A DNA stretch of 64,000 nucleotides. Source: Plasmodium brasilianum (lineage: Eukaryota > Apicomplexa > Aconoidasida > Haemosporida > Plasmodiidae). Below, in pieces: positions 52,901 through 64,000 of the stretch (position 1 is its first letter; the number at the start of each line of letters is the position of its first letter). The notes below the pieces were generated by a model that was not told the DNA's origin, searched no databases, and saw only the letters and a list, made by a program, of their open reading frames with translations. Position numbers and translations under genes: made by a program. Location: assembly GCF_023973825.1 (NCBI RefSeq), contig NC_090127.1, positions 1,398,001 through 1,462,000 on the forward strand, given 5' to 3'.

Positions 52901-54624
52901 CCTGTTCTGAAATCAACAACAATAAAAAATTATTATGAAAACTGTTTTGAACCTATTTACGATTTCTCTTTTAAAAATAGTTTTGCTACCAATAATACAT
53001 TAGAAAGCGTTTTTTATTCAGCACATGAAAATGGGTTTGTATATCAATGGAACATAGAAAAAGAATTAAAAAATAAAGAAATTTTGTATTTAAAAAATAA
53101 AAAAAATGATTTATATCAAGATTTATCATCTGTATTTGAAAATAAAAATCATGCGAATAAACCATTTAATTCGTCCATAACATGTATCGATATAGATAAC
53201 TATATGCACCATGATCAAGATTTTATTATGAGCAATATAGGGAAAGACTCTTCGAACAATTTAAATGAAAAGGGAAAACTTTATGACCACCTTACTGAGA
53301 ATTGTGCAAATAGGAAAAATCAGGAATCAGTAGATGAACAGAAACAAATAGTTAATCATGTGTGTGAAGGGATAAATAATAAAGCAGAGAACACTGTAGC
53401 AATGAATGATATAGATGTGAATAATATAGCAGATCATAAGAGTAATGATGTGGTGGAAAAGTATACTAAACAGATATCAAAGGAAGAAGAGTTACTGAAT
53501 CACTATAAGAACATCACGGAAAATATTATTGACAAGAAAATCAAACCGACGCATTCGTACTACTACCTAGGTTAGTGCATATCATACTTGTAGAAGTGCC
53601 CACAGACATACATACATAAATACGTACATAAATACGTACATAAATACATACATATATATATATATATATATACATGTGTGTACGTATAAAGCATTTTAAA
53701 TACATTTTTATGGTACATTTCTTTATTTATATATTTAATATTTTAAACATGTTGCAAAAATATATTCATAATAGCAACGCATTTATACAAAGAACATGCA
53801 CCTATGGTGGGGACATTTGGAATGTACTACATTATTTTTGCTTTTCACAAAATTAGGTACAAAGAATGGCATAATATACAGGTGTAATAGCTGCTATCAA
53901 AAATCCTATTTAAATTATTATGTTGCACATTTTGGTACTGTTAATAAAATTAAAATAAATAAATTTGATCATGATATTTTTCTAAGTGCTGGAGATGACT
54001 GCACAGTAAAGTTATGGAGTAAGTTCTGCAATAATCAAATTACAACATTTAAATCGAAGAATTCCTTTTCCTCAATCAACGATATATTATGGTAATTCAA
54101 AAATGCATACTAATAATGAAAAAAAAAAAAAATATATAGATAAATAAATGTACATATAAATGTTTATGTATATATATGCACCTTTTTCTTGACGGTTCAG
54201 GTTACCTAATAATTCTACATCCTTTATCTGCTGCTCTGATGACGGCAGGGTAGAATTATGGGACTTCGATTTTTTTTCAAAGGACCCTTTAATTATTTTC
54301 TACCCTAATCCTGTCGAGTCATCAAGAATTATATCCCTAAAGTATGAACATTACTATTGCATTAAGTTAATGTGTATAAATATAAATATATATATACATA
54401 TATATATGTACGCACGTTTCAGTTTTTGCCTATATATTTTTACACTCCTTTTCTTCCTCTTAAGAATGTTCAACAAAAATGACATATTGCTGTGTGGAGA
54501 CAACTTAGCAAATGTATCGATGACGAAAATAAAAAATTTGTTTAACCCAGAATTAGATGACTATGAACAAAAGATGAAGTTAACAAATTGTCTAAAAAAT
54601 TTAGATACCTATGACTATTTCTAA
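49460..54624 (+). CDS. DNAI1: Axonemal dynein intermediate chain, WD-repeat (DNAI1 type), 9 exons
   Basis: Cargo/regulatory chain of outer-arm dynein; in Plasmodium the only flagellum is in the male gamete. Exons: 49460-49553, 49643-49789, 49989-50201, 50309-50588, 50848-51173, 51306-53570, 53857-54091, 54201-54341, 54465-54624; phases agree, about 1286 residues. Exon 4 carries the RSSQTNLYEL motif like the SQT motif before the DNAI1 core. Exon 6 carries QILKTIEKHIVQNIYSYEQM (compare KIMERMVNQNTYDDI) and the first WD repeats (NIAIFSFLNPTYPLKLY, and ILVAALCNGHIDIYDI). Exon 7 has GTKNGIIYRC and AGDDCTVKLW; exon 8 has CSDDGRVELWDF; exon 9 has NDILLCGDNLANVSMTKI (compare IIVGDDRGHITSLKL). Lys/Asn-rich inserts lengthen it over the 699-residue human protein. 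Weak points: the exon 2 acceptor (acaag), the exon 4 donor (GTTAAA), and a possible further intron inside exon 6 near 51350-51437. Confidence 0.85.
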
Positions 54625-55064
54625 ATATATATATATATATATATATACATACATACATACATACATATATATTCTCATTTGTTTTTATTTAAGCTAAATA
54701 GCTTTTGTCAAATTTGGTTTAGCATGGGTGGCCTTTATTTTAACGCATATACCTTTTTAATATATCTATTATTACATTTAATAGCAAGTTTTTTTATTAT
54801 ATCACCTTTATCCAAATCGTTTAGCATAATTTCATATCTTGATTAGCAAGCACTTGTATTATGTTTAATTAAATATGTAATTATTACTGCAAACATGTAA
54901 AAACTTATTTTTACGAAACATTTTTTTCTAACGTAAACTGTAAAGCGCCGTTATTTAAGCATATTAATAATAGTATGTACATGTATATATAAATATATAT
55001 ATATGTGAATTCATCTTTTGGTTCACGGTCGTCTTACGATCAAGTTCCTCAATGGTATGTTAAC

Positions 55065-55096
<32 letters not shown>

Positions 55097-55904
55097 TGTT
55101 AACGTTTGAAAGAATAATACCGTTTTTGGTAGTTTCCACAATATTAAATTATAGTCTCTTAATTCTTAGAAAATAGGTAAAATTTTGAATTAAAAACTTA
55201 CTAAAAATAATATCAAAAATATTAAATAAGTTAATAAATATCTCCTGGAAAAATATTATAAGCTCTATTTGTTTTTTGTGAAAAGCGTATTTATTTAAAA
55301 AAAAAAAAAAAAAAAAATATGAACCAAATGTTGGGCTAAAAAGTTGTGAAATATAAATAAGTGTGCGTTATTTTCGTATTTTTATATTTACTTATATATT
55401 ATTTTGATTATATTATAACACTGTAACTCTTTAATTGCACACACCAATTTAACTTGCTGTGTTAAGTATATACATACATTATTGACACATTTTTTAAGTT
55501 ATAATTATTCTTCGCTCTTTTTATGTGAACGCATTTTTTGCGCAAGTAATACATATAACTTTAGTATAGAAAAATATAAACAATAATGTATAAAGCATAG
55601 AGTTGGACTAAAACGTGCAATATGAATAATAGGCATATATAAATCACGTATGATAAGAGTGTTTTTTTATTTTTCAAGCTGTTGCAAAAGTTAAGAAGGA
55701 TGTGAAGTATAACTTTGTAAAAAGTAGGGGAAATAAATTAATATTGTGACTGTAAGGGCGTTATATGTGTTTTTTGTGCCCAATTATTTTGGATATGTTA
55801 AATATTTTAATTAATGACAAATAAAGATTTGAAAGGAAAATAAAAGATAAAATAAACAAATGTTTTTTTTAAAAAAAAAAATATATAAAAAAAAGGCATA
55901 AAAT
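54625..55904. other. Intergenic, dynein gene to TPR gene
   Basis: About 1.3 kb with a TACA/TATA tetranucleotide tract at 54646-54667, A runs at 55063-55090 and 55299-55317, and no exon that I can support. Confidence 0.5.
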
Positions 55905-56993
55905 ATGGATTTATGTAAGAAACGTACTAAGTTGAATAGTATAAATAATTTGGAAAGGTCTAATATAAAATTTAATGATAGTAAGAAAAAAGATGGTAAT
56001 ATAAAGGTTAATAAAAACGATAATATTAGTAAAAACGATAATATTAGTAAAAACGATAATATTAGTAAAAATGATAATATTAGTAAAAATGATAATATTA
56101 GTAAAAATGATAATATTAGTAAAAATGATAATATTAGTAAAAATGATAATAAAAATATAAATCATAATATATTTACTAATGAAGGGAATATGTTGTCAAG
56201 AACCTACTTAAAGCAGGGACACATACCATATAAAAAGGAGAGTAGTAAAAATTACATAAATAAAGAAAAAGACAAAAATATTAACTTAGAAAATGAATAT
56301 GTAATAGCAGATGAAGAAAATAATAATAAGTTTTTAAAAGATATAACGAATGCAAAATTTTCCGATGATGAAAAACAAACGAAGGATGATGCAAATGAAA
56401 AATACAATAGAGGAGATTATGAAGGAGCACTAAAAATATGGGAAAGGGGGCTAAGGACTATAAATTATGTTTTATCAAAAAAAGAAGAACTAAGTAAGGA
56501 ACGATTAGAGGCATTCAATACCTTACACTCCACATACTGTAGCAATATTGCTCAAGGTTATATGAAGCTAAATAAGTATTCAGAATGTGTTAAATATTCA
56601 TTATTAGCTCAAGAAAATGATAAAAAAAATATTAAAATTTATTTTAGACTAGCTAAAGGATATTTTATGTTAGGAGAATACAATAAATCAATAGAAGTGT
56701 TAAATGAAGGAATTAAAATTAATAAAGACACTTCTTTAATTAATTTATTAATGTTAGTAAAAAGAAAAAGACAAACTCATTTAGAAAAAGAAAAACATAT
56801 GATGAAATATATTTTTCAAAATCTTAAGGAAAAGCCATTCATTAATGATGAGAATCATATCAGTTCTTTCTTTAAAGCTATTTATTCGTTATTATCTCCG
56901 CTGCTGATGCTTATTTATGCGTTCTTTATAAAGTCGTCCAACCTGTTGGTTAGTATTATGAGCAAATGTAAAGTGAAGAGGAAGTCAAAATAA
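55905..56993 (+). CDS. Tail-anchored TPR protein
   Basis: A 362-residue single-exon protein. Residues about 37-82 are a perfect KNDNIS tandem repeat. Residues about 160-280 form three TPR-like units: DANEKYNRGDYEGALKIWER, then CSNIAQGYMKLNKYSECVKY, then IYFRLAKGYFMLGEYNKSIE. The spacing and the long first loop resemble the TPR domain of immunophilin-type co-chaperones (FKBP8, AIP) that bind the Hsp90/Hsp70 C-terminus. I see no FKBP domain. One hydrophobic segment at about residues 322-350 (FFKAIYSLLSPLLMLIYAFF) and a short basic tail (KCKVKRKSK) predict a C-terminal membrane anchor facing the cytosol. The partner and membrane are unknown. I am confident of the TPR and anchor, not of the function. 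Confidence 0.8.
   Translation: MDLCKKRTKLNSINNLERSNIKFNDSKKKDGNIKVNKNDNISKNDNISKNDNISKNDNISKNDNISKNDNISKNDNISKNDNKNINHNIFTNEGNMLSRTYLKQGHIPYKKESSKNYINKEKDKNINLENEYVIADEENNNKFLKDITNAKFSDDEKQTKDDANEKYNRGDYEGALKIWERGLRTINYVLSKKEELSKERLEAFNTLHSTYCSNIAQGYMKLNKYSECVKYSLLAQENDKKNIKIYFRLAKGYFMLGEYNKSIEVLNEGIKINKDTSLINLLMLVKRKRQTHLEKEKHMMKYIFQNLKEKPFINDENHISSFFKAIYSLLSPLLMLIYAFFIKSSNLLVSIMSKCKVKRKSK
56013..56150 (+). repeat. 18-bp coding repeat (KNDNIS)7 plus partial
   Basis: Seven full 18-bp units and a last partial KNDN. The first three units use AAC for the Asn after Lys; all later units use AAT at that codon and are otherwise identical. This shows a stepwise expansion from two parental units. Confidence 0.95.
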
Positions 56994-58265
56994 GCAAAGG
57001 AGAGAAGAAGTAAAAGGAGTAGATATGATGGGGTCTATGATATTAGGAAGATGGAATAAAGCAAACTGGATAGCATATATTTAATAACACACATATAATT
57101 AGGTAGATATAATTAAGCATATATAATTAAGTAGATATTATTACCTAAAAAGATTATCATAAATAGTGCGCATATATTATTACAGGTTGTATAAAATAGA
57201 AAAAGCGCACACATACATCCTTGTATATACATAGAACAAGAACACCACGATGAAAGGTTTATACGATAAACCGTTTATAAATCATCTAACAGTTTTGTAA
57301 ATCTTTTAGAATCATTTTTTTATGAACGTAGCGTAAATTGTATTTCTCTTTATTCGTTCTACATTTCTTTTTTTTTTTTTTTTGTTTAATAGAAAAAATA
57401 TATACACTCCCTTAACCTGTATTTCTTGTTTTATACACTTTTTTTAAAGTATAAACCAAAATTTATATTCTTTTTCTCTTAAAAATATTTAGAAGTTTAA
57501 ACGAAAAAATTGCAGCTTGGGAGAAATTAAGTATAAATTTTGAATAAAAAAAAATTCATGTCATTTAAAAATGGTTATATACTTCATATATTAAGCGTTA
57601 TCCCTAATAACACTTACTTATAAATATGTATATATATACATATATAATACATATACGTATACATAAATGGATATATTTTGTGTATCATTATATATAATAA
57701 GTTATTTTCCAATTCATGTGCACTATATAAATATAAATATTAAAAAGTTAAAAAAAGAGAACAAAAAACAAAAAACAAATGAATAATTTTTAAATACATG
57801 CTTATAACTTAAAAGGTAAGCATAAGCTAAAAAAAAAATTTTTTCGACATAAAAAAATATTTGCGTAAGGTGTAAGTTCTTTAATCGGTGTAATTACATG
57901 TATAATAATTATAAATAAATATATACATATGTATATATGTAAGTATGCGCGTGTATACATAATTATTTTAAATTAACAAAAATAATAAAAATCATATCTG
58001 CATATAAGGCATAAGGCATAATAATTTTACTTTGATATTATATGGTAAGCAAATAATATATTTTAAAATATACGCTTAACGCAAAAGGAGGTTGTAGGTT
58101 AACATATAGAAATAAAAATACAAACATACGTAAAAGAATTATATATACGGTATAAAAATATTGCACATGCACATGCAACTTTGGTATATAAGTAATTTTG
58201 CTTTATGACTGTCTTAATTGTTTACCGTCTTGTAGCCCCCTTTTGCTTATTTCCATTTACACGTT
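56994..58265. other. Convergent intergenic region
   Basis: Between the 3' ends of the TPR gene (+) and the acyltransferase gene (-). AT-rich with a T run near 57369-57383. The forward frames at 58198-58507 are antisense to the acyltransferase. Nothing else is seen. Confidence 0.5.
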
Positions 58266-60017
58266 TTATAGAATTTCTTCTTTATATTCTAACTGTGAGC
58301 ACTGTAAAATTGGAACCCACTCATCTTTTCCCCGTATCAATCTCTTTGTGTCTGCATCAACAACAAATTTTGGAATATTTCTATACAGTTGCTCCAGAAA
58401 ATCGTCAGATACATTGGGACCTAACTTTGAAACAACATTACGAACTTTCAGTTGAAGTTCATGCCTTGTACTTATTAATTCTCTTTCATTATCTCTCCAT
58501 ACATTAATTTTTCCACATATTACTTTTAAAAGTATTTTCATTTGTCTTAATAGAACAGGTATTTGTGCTGCATAATTTAAATTGATATAATAACAAATAG
58601 GTAACATGCACATACTTAAAATTATAAAAAGAATTCTCTTTAACCACGACTGGTAAAGATAAAAACTAAATATTAAACCATACATAATATTAAAAGTTGG
58701 TAATAATACTAATAATACTAAAACTTTATAACTAGCTACAACATCACCACCTTGTATTTTTACTGTACTATTTTTTAAAGCAGCTTCTCTATGTTTTTCT
58801 GCTAAATATATAGAAATACAAACTAAGGGTAACCAAAGGAGAGAAAAAGTCATACCAAAAATTACACAAAATATTAAACTACCAATCTGTTCAATAAATT
58901 TTAATGTTGCAGATGAAGTAGATTGTTTAAGCATCCACACTTCATCATCATTAATCTTGTTTGATTCCAGTAATTTTTCATAGCATTGTAATTCATAACT
59001 TAATTGTACAATTTCTTTAGAATTTCCAAATTTCCAAAACATTTTACAAAAGAGTTGTAAATTATTAAAAATTTTATTTTTTGATATTGTCATTCTTTCT
59101 GGTGTATATAAACTAACACATAATTCTATGCATCTACTAGTTTGATGATCTTTAGACGTCAGAATACAGCTTCTCATACCTTCTTCAATTTTTGCTAGCA
59201 GTTTAGAAATTGCTTCTCTATTATTTTTATTATAATCTTTACATAAATCTTGTGAAACTATAATTGCATTTCCATAAAATAAAGTTACACAACCTTGTAA
59301 CTGATATAATTTAGAATAAGATAAACCAACAGGTATAATAGAAACATCTTCAATACCATCAGCTAATGCGCATAAGGTCATAATAGCAACACCTGGTTTT
59401 AATGGAAGTAAATTTGTTCTATCATGTGATCCACCTTCTGGGAATATTCCAATAGTATCTCCATTTTTTAAGCTATTTGTTACTAAATTATATACTTCTG
59501 ATTGATTTATTTTGGGTATAATTTTAAAAGTTACTCCATTTTTTTTATCTTCACATTCGATATTTATAGCATCTTGAATGACTAAATCAGTTTCAGATTC
59601 AATTTTCGTAACTGAAAAAATTCTATTTTGTGTCATTAATTTATCTCCAATTTGTACATCTAATTTAAATCTTGTGTTTATCCCTTTAATTTTTGTGTCA
59701 CCTTTAGACCAATATATATGACCAATACCTTTAAATTTTAAATCTTCTGGTCTTTTTACACTTATGCATCCAATTATTTTAGCTAATTTTCCAATAATTG
59801 CTCTTCTCATAGATTTTTCGGCAATTATAAATTTTACTTGCCTTGGAATACTTGCTACTAACATACATGCATCAATAAATTGATTGTTATGATTACCAAC
59901 AAATATAACAGATCCATATAAGGGTACATTCTCTGGGTTTATTATATTCACATCCCCGAAAAGGGAGCTTATAATTGCTTTACTTAGCCATCTTATTAGA
60001 ACGTATAGATTTTGCAT
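58266..60017 (-). CDS. GPAT: Glycerol-3-phosphate acyltransferase, ER type (SCT1/GPT2-like)
   Basis: First step of glycerolipid synthesis: acyl-CoA plus sn-glycerol 3-phosphate (possibly also dihydroxyacetone phosphate) to lysophosphatidate, on the ER membrane. The 583-residue single-exon protein has all four acyltransferase blocks: GNHNNQFIDA (41-50, catalytic His43 and Asp49, spaced as in yeast SCT1/GPT2 HANQFVD), GCISVKRPEDLKFKG (83-97), GIFPEGGSHDRTNLLPLKPG (190-209) and SIIPVGLSY (226-234). Three likely membrane spans lie at about 380-403, 429-456 and 461-482. This matches the yeast-type family better than the bacterial PlsB or plastid ATS1 families. There is little low complexity, which is unusual among its neighbours and suggests strong constraint. 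The start is the first ATG, whose first base is 60017. A G-rich tract lies upstream in the 5' region. Confidence 0.93.
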   Translation of the reverse strand: MQNLYVLIRWLSKAIISSLFGDVNIINPENVPLYGSVIFVGNHNNQFIDACMLVASIPRQVKFIIAEKSMRRAIIGKLAKIIGCISVKRPEDLKFKGIGHIYWSKGDTKIKGINTRFKLDVQIGDKLMTQNRIFSVTKIESETDLVIQDAINIECEDKKNGVTFKIIPKINQSEVYNLVTNSLKNGDTIGIFPEGGSHDRTNLLPLKPGVAIMTLCALADGIEDVSIIPVGLSYSKLYQLQGCVTLFYGNAIIVSQDLCKDYNKNNREAISKLLAKIEEGMRSCILTSKDHQTSRCIELCVSLYTPERMTISKNKIFNNLQLFCKMFWKFGNSKEIVQLSYELQCYEKLLESNKINDDEVWMLKQSTSSATLKFIEQIGSLIFCVIFGMTFSLLWLPLVCISIYLAEKHREAALKNSTVKIQGGDVVASYKVLVLLVLLPTFNIMYGLIFSFYLYQSWLKRILFIILSMCMLPICYYINLNYAAQIPVLLRQMKILLKVICGKINVWRDNERELISTRHELQLKVRNVVSKLGPNVSDDFLEQLYRNIPKFVVDADTKRLIRGKDEWVPILQCSQLEYKEEIL

Positions 60018-63000
60018 TCTTAAACTTCGGAAAGGTGAAGAAATGACAGGAAAAAGTTATAAAATAAAAACAGTGGGAACAGGGGAAAATGTGAAAATGT
60101 AAAAACAGTTTTAAAAATACATAAAGCGAAGAAGGAAAAAAATAAAAAAAAAGAAAAGAAAATAGTAAAATTAAAAAAATAGTGCAAGGAGGGAGGGGGG
60201 GAGAAGTTATAAAATGATACGAATAAAAAATTTAAGGAGGGTAAAAAATAAGAAAACGAAGATTGTATAAAAAGAATTTATAATCGAACATATATGAAAA
60301 GTGTAAAAAAAAAAATTATGCTGCAAAAAAAAAAAAAAAATAATAGAATAATAATAAAATAAAAATAAAACAAAGGAAAAATTTAAATGTTAAAAAGTTT
60401 ACCATTTAGCATTATTAATGAATCATATTTAGAAATTATATATATATATATAATTATTTTAATATCAAAGGAAATTATTATTTTTTTTAATTAAAATATA
60501 AAGTACAATTAAGATGTCCTCACAAAATACATATGCTTTGTGTACTGTAAATATTAGGAAGTTGATAAGAATTTTCATTTTTCATAATATAATGTAAAAT
60601 AAATATTAGCTAAATATATTAAAAACACAATATATTATATGTTATATTATTTATATGTATAGGTTAACATAATTTGAAGTACTATTTAATCCTTATAAGT
60701 TCATGTTTTAAAAAAAAAAAATCATACATTTTGCTACATATATATAATGTACTTTAGGTTGTTTTATGCAAATCAACCAATAAATATAACAATATATATA
60801 AAAAAAAATATGTATATTGAGTTCAATGTTTAATTAATTTAATATAATCTTCCTACGCGTAAGAATGGATTATTTTCGACAAAAATGAGTATTAACTTTT
60901 TCTCTTTGGTATATAAAGTTCCATGATGTAATTTAATGTGATATCAATGTGTATTTTGCATTAGTTTATGGTTTAAGTAAGCATAAAATAGTAAAAAAAT
61001 GTTTACGTAACAACTGCTTCTTTTTGTTTTGCATACAGTTTTGGAATCTTCCCAACTCTTTTAATTGAATATACACATGAGTGTATTTTGAGGAGGATTT
61101 TTGCCTATTCGAGTTATATATACTTACACATTAGTGTACCCATGTGTATAAATATATATAAATAAATAAATAAATATATATATATATATGTATAAAAATA
61201 CGCACACGGTTCTTCCGTTTTGTCGTTTTTATATTTTGCCATATTCGTATCATATCGGTGGGGTTATAAATTTTAAAAGGGTATAAAGGAAAAAACTCTA
61301 AAGAGAAGCCCAAATGAAATATTGGAGAAAAACGAACTAAGGGAAAGAATAAAATGAAACAATTTAAAAAAAAAAAAAAAAAAATTCAGAAAAAGGATGT
61401 TTATATACATATGATATTATAAAAATAAAAAATAGAACTCTTGTAAATTACTCTGCAATTTAGTGTGAACACATTTTAGAACAAAACACTTTCCAATTTT
61501 GTTCTCCATTAAGTACACTTAAAAAGTGATGTGAAAAAATTATATGTGATTTATGCACCAAAAAAAATGAGAATTATAAGAGTTGAGAAAAAAAAAGAAG
61601 TTAAAGAAAAATCTTGTTTTAACACAGTTATATATTTATGTGTGTATAGGGTATATGTTGTGTGCGCATATTCATGTGCATCAATTTACTTATTTTGTTG
61701 TTGATCTCAATAACCCAGTAAAAGTAATGGGTAAAATAAAAATAGTTTAATGAATGTATCAACCTTAAAATTACAAATTAAAGAGTTTAAAATTATCCAA
61801 AAAAAAAAAAAAAAAAAAAGACAAAGTGGTTGTTTAAAGCTAGATGGAGATAATAAAATAATTAAAATTTTACAGTTATATAACAAATAATTTGTAAAGC
61901 ATTTACCATTAGTTATATATAAAATCGTATAAATTAAAAAAAAAAAGGTAAATAATACTATTATTATTATATGAAAAATATAATTTATACTTAGTGACAT
62001 ATATTCGTATTCTATTATATTCAGGATATATTTCTTTTTTTCTCATTTCATAATAATTTTAATAATTTACCATCTAGCATTTCAATGTATGTTGCTCAAT
62101 GAATATCTCACAGCAGAACAAATGGAACGAAATAATATTCATTAATATGTTTACGTGTATAACTCTATAAAAGTAATAACAGAAATTAGGACGCGGATAA
62201 TAACCAGAAATTATGTTAAAATTATCTTTCCCTATAAAAATTCATGAAGGTATATGTCCTATCCTTGTATTGTTCAAATTTTGTTTCACTGGGTATTATA
62301 GTTTATATGTCAATGAAACTTTTTTTAATATTTTATTTTTCATTCTCATGTAAAAAAGCTTAATAATTCGGGAAGATATTTAAAAAAAATAAAAAAGTAT
62401 TTTGCATTTGAACGTAAATACAAAATAATTTGGATGCAATCTATTTTTTTGAATTATTAATGATTAATGCCTAGTACATTTTTCAACTAAACATTCTCTT
62501 ACTTAAATAAACATCTTTTACAATATAAAATAATGTCGACATAAAATTATATAAAAGTTCACGTAAATATAAAAATGATAAAATTAATTTCTTTTTATTT
62601 CTTTTACTTTTTTTTTGTAAACTTTTATTATATATTTTATAATTATTTTTAAAAAAATAAATTTGTTAAGGTAATTTAAAAAAGCAGACTGCGGTTTATC
62701 AAATTGATAGAAATTTCATGAAAAAAAAGGAAAAAAATATGTATATATTTACACACATATATGTATATATATAAATTAAGTATTACTAACACTAATTTTA
62801 CTCTAACGAATTTATTTTAATTTGAAAAAGTCTATTTTATATTTAATAAACCTTTTTATACACAATTTTTGTTTTTTTTTTTTCGGTTTGTTCAATTTTT
62901 CCATGTGAATCGACGGTGCTCAACTAAAAAAAAAAAAAAGATACGATGAAATGATACACTAAAAAGAAATGATAAAAAGATACACTGAACAGATACGATA

Positions 63001-64000
63001 AAAAGATACATCGCACGTAATATATCAGCATAGATGATTAAAAAGAAAGTAAATGGATAAAAATAAACGAAAATATTCTTCTTATTTGTGTGCACACAGC
63101 AATCCCTCATTTTTTATCATTTAATATACATGTCAATATATAAGTATGGGTAAATTACCGGTGAGCTTAAGAAGTACTTAAAAATAAAATTAAAAACTTT
63201 AAAAATTGCGTATATAGGTATAATTATATATATATAAAAAAATTTAAAGGAATAAAACAAGCCTATATTGATAACAAAGGACAAAATCAGTACATCTGTG
63301 TAATACCTAAAAGGAAAAAAAAAAAATTAATAAATGTATAAACGTCTATGTCTGTGTCCATTTAAATAAATAAAGGTGTGTTTATGTATACATATATATA
63401 TATATATATATATGCAAGCACCCTCTTATATTTTATGTGTGTAGGGATTTTTTTGGGGGGGGGATATATTTCAAATGTTGTTACACATTTGTGACGTTAA
63501 TACTAAAATGCAACTATGTAGTGACATATTTCTTTATGTTTATATGAGTTCCATTTATTTCTATTAACTTCTCTTTTTTTTTTCTGTTCATTTTTAATTC
63601 ATTTATTTCATCCTTACGTAAAATTTAGCCCATTGGTCAAGCCATAATGTATATTTTTTATTGAATAATAATAACAAAAAAATAGGATACAATGCATTAG
63701 AAAGATATTTTTGGTAATTAAATTATATCTAAAACAAAATGTGAATATAATATAAACAAACTGAAAAAAAATAATTATAAATATATGTGGGTGACTTGCT
63801 TAATATGTTAAGCATGATAGGATAAAGATGTACATTGGTTTATAAGTATATTATTTGTATATTTATGCATATAATTATGTGTATCTTTATATACCGAAAA
63901 AATGCTAAAGAAGGGGGAGGCATAAATAATAAATGCGCTCGCTTTTCTTAATCGTTTTTTCTCCGATTGTCCTGCCATTTTCCTTTTTCTCTTTATTATT
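60018..64000. other. Gene-free right end of the window
   Basis: About 4 kb with no supported gene. It contains the G-rich tract at 60188-60202, (AT)n tracts near 61174-61190 and 63391-63412, A runs, a 9-G run at 63455-63463, and AT-driven frames (61707-62000, 62892-63110) that I do not call. A possible tiny spliced frame near 63146-63650 is discussed among rejected items. The next gene may start beyond the window. Confidence 0.45.
60188..60202 (+). other. G-rich tract, potential G-quadruplex
   Basis: The + strand reads GGAGGGAGGGGGGGA: at least four G runs with one-base spacers, allowing a two- or three-tetrad quadruplex. It lies about 170 bases upstream of the acyltransferase ATG, on the template strand of that gene. 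G runs are very rare in this AT-rich DNA. Confidence 0.5.

Noticed and set aside
56013..56150. CRISPR-like or mobile repeat array
   Set aside because: Units are contiguous, without spacers, and in frame within a protein; it is a coding minisatellite.
58198..58507. Forward-strand proteins over the acyltransferase 3' end
   Set aside because: They are antisense to conserved coding sequence of the acyltransferase; no independent evidence.
63146..63650. Tiny spliced gene MGKLP + PIGQAIMYIFY
   Set aside because: An ATG with a GTGAGC donor (63146-63160) and a pyrimidine-preceded acceptor (tttag near 63629) join in frame, but the product would be only about 16 residues and I recognise no family. 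It may be part of a gene that needs a missing middle exon.

Overview
The window is nuclear DNA from a malaria parasite (genus Plasmodium). The evidence is extreme AT richness, long (AT)n and homopolymer tracts in every intergenic gap, proteins swollen by Asn/Lys/Asp low-complexity runs, short AT-rich GT-AG introns, and a gene set that matches conserved apicomplexan genes. I cannot fix the species. Coding GC looks a little higher than in P. falciparum, so a species such as P. malariae or P. ovale is possible, but this is a guess. No mobile elements, CRISPR arrays, rRNA or tRNA genes were recognised.

Layout. 781-5863 (+): a four-exon JmjN-JmjC-C5HC2 histone demethylase (JmjC1-like). 7228-11465 (+): a TPR-type protein that I read as a divergent APC/C subunit 6 (CDC16). 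12566-14731 (+): a five-exon RuvB-like 1 AAA+ ATPase. 16637-32860 (+): one giant exon of 5407 codons encoding separase. 34086-34400 (+): a small EAF6-like subunit of a histone acetyltransferase complex. 35179-37850 (-): a probable organellar protein whose frame is broken at a 16-base homopolymer. 38667-38873 (+): a 68-residue membrane protein. 41827-45531 (+): a NAA60-like GNAT N-acetyltransferase with two very large insertions. 46447-48771 (-): a RAP-like, probably mitochondrial protein. 49460-54624 (+): a nine-exon axonemal dynein intermediate chain (DNAI1 type). 55905-56993 (+): a tail-anchored TPR protein. 58266-60017 (-): an ER glycerol-3-phosphate acyltransferase of the SCT1/GPT2 type. 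60018-64000 holds no gene I can support.

The genes do not form an operon or a new defence-type system. The left half is nevertheless thematically tight. A candidate APC/C subunit lies close to separase, the protease whose activation APC/C triggers. A chromatin demethylase, a RuvB-like ATPase and an EAF6-like acetyltransferase subunit sit around them. The right half is mixed: protein N-acetylation, organellar RNA biology, the male-gamete flagellum, co-chaperone-like function and phospholipid synthesis.

Exon structures were built by hand from splice signals, reading-frame phase and protein-family alignment recalled from memory. No search was run. Several genes are incomplete or misleading if read as single open frames, notably the JmjC, CDC16-like, RuvB and dynein genes.
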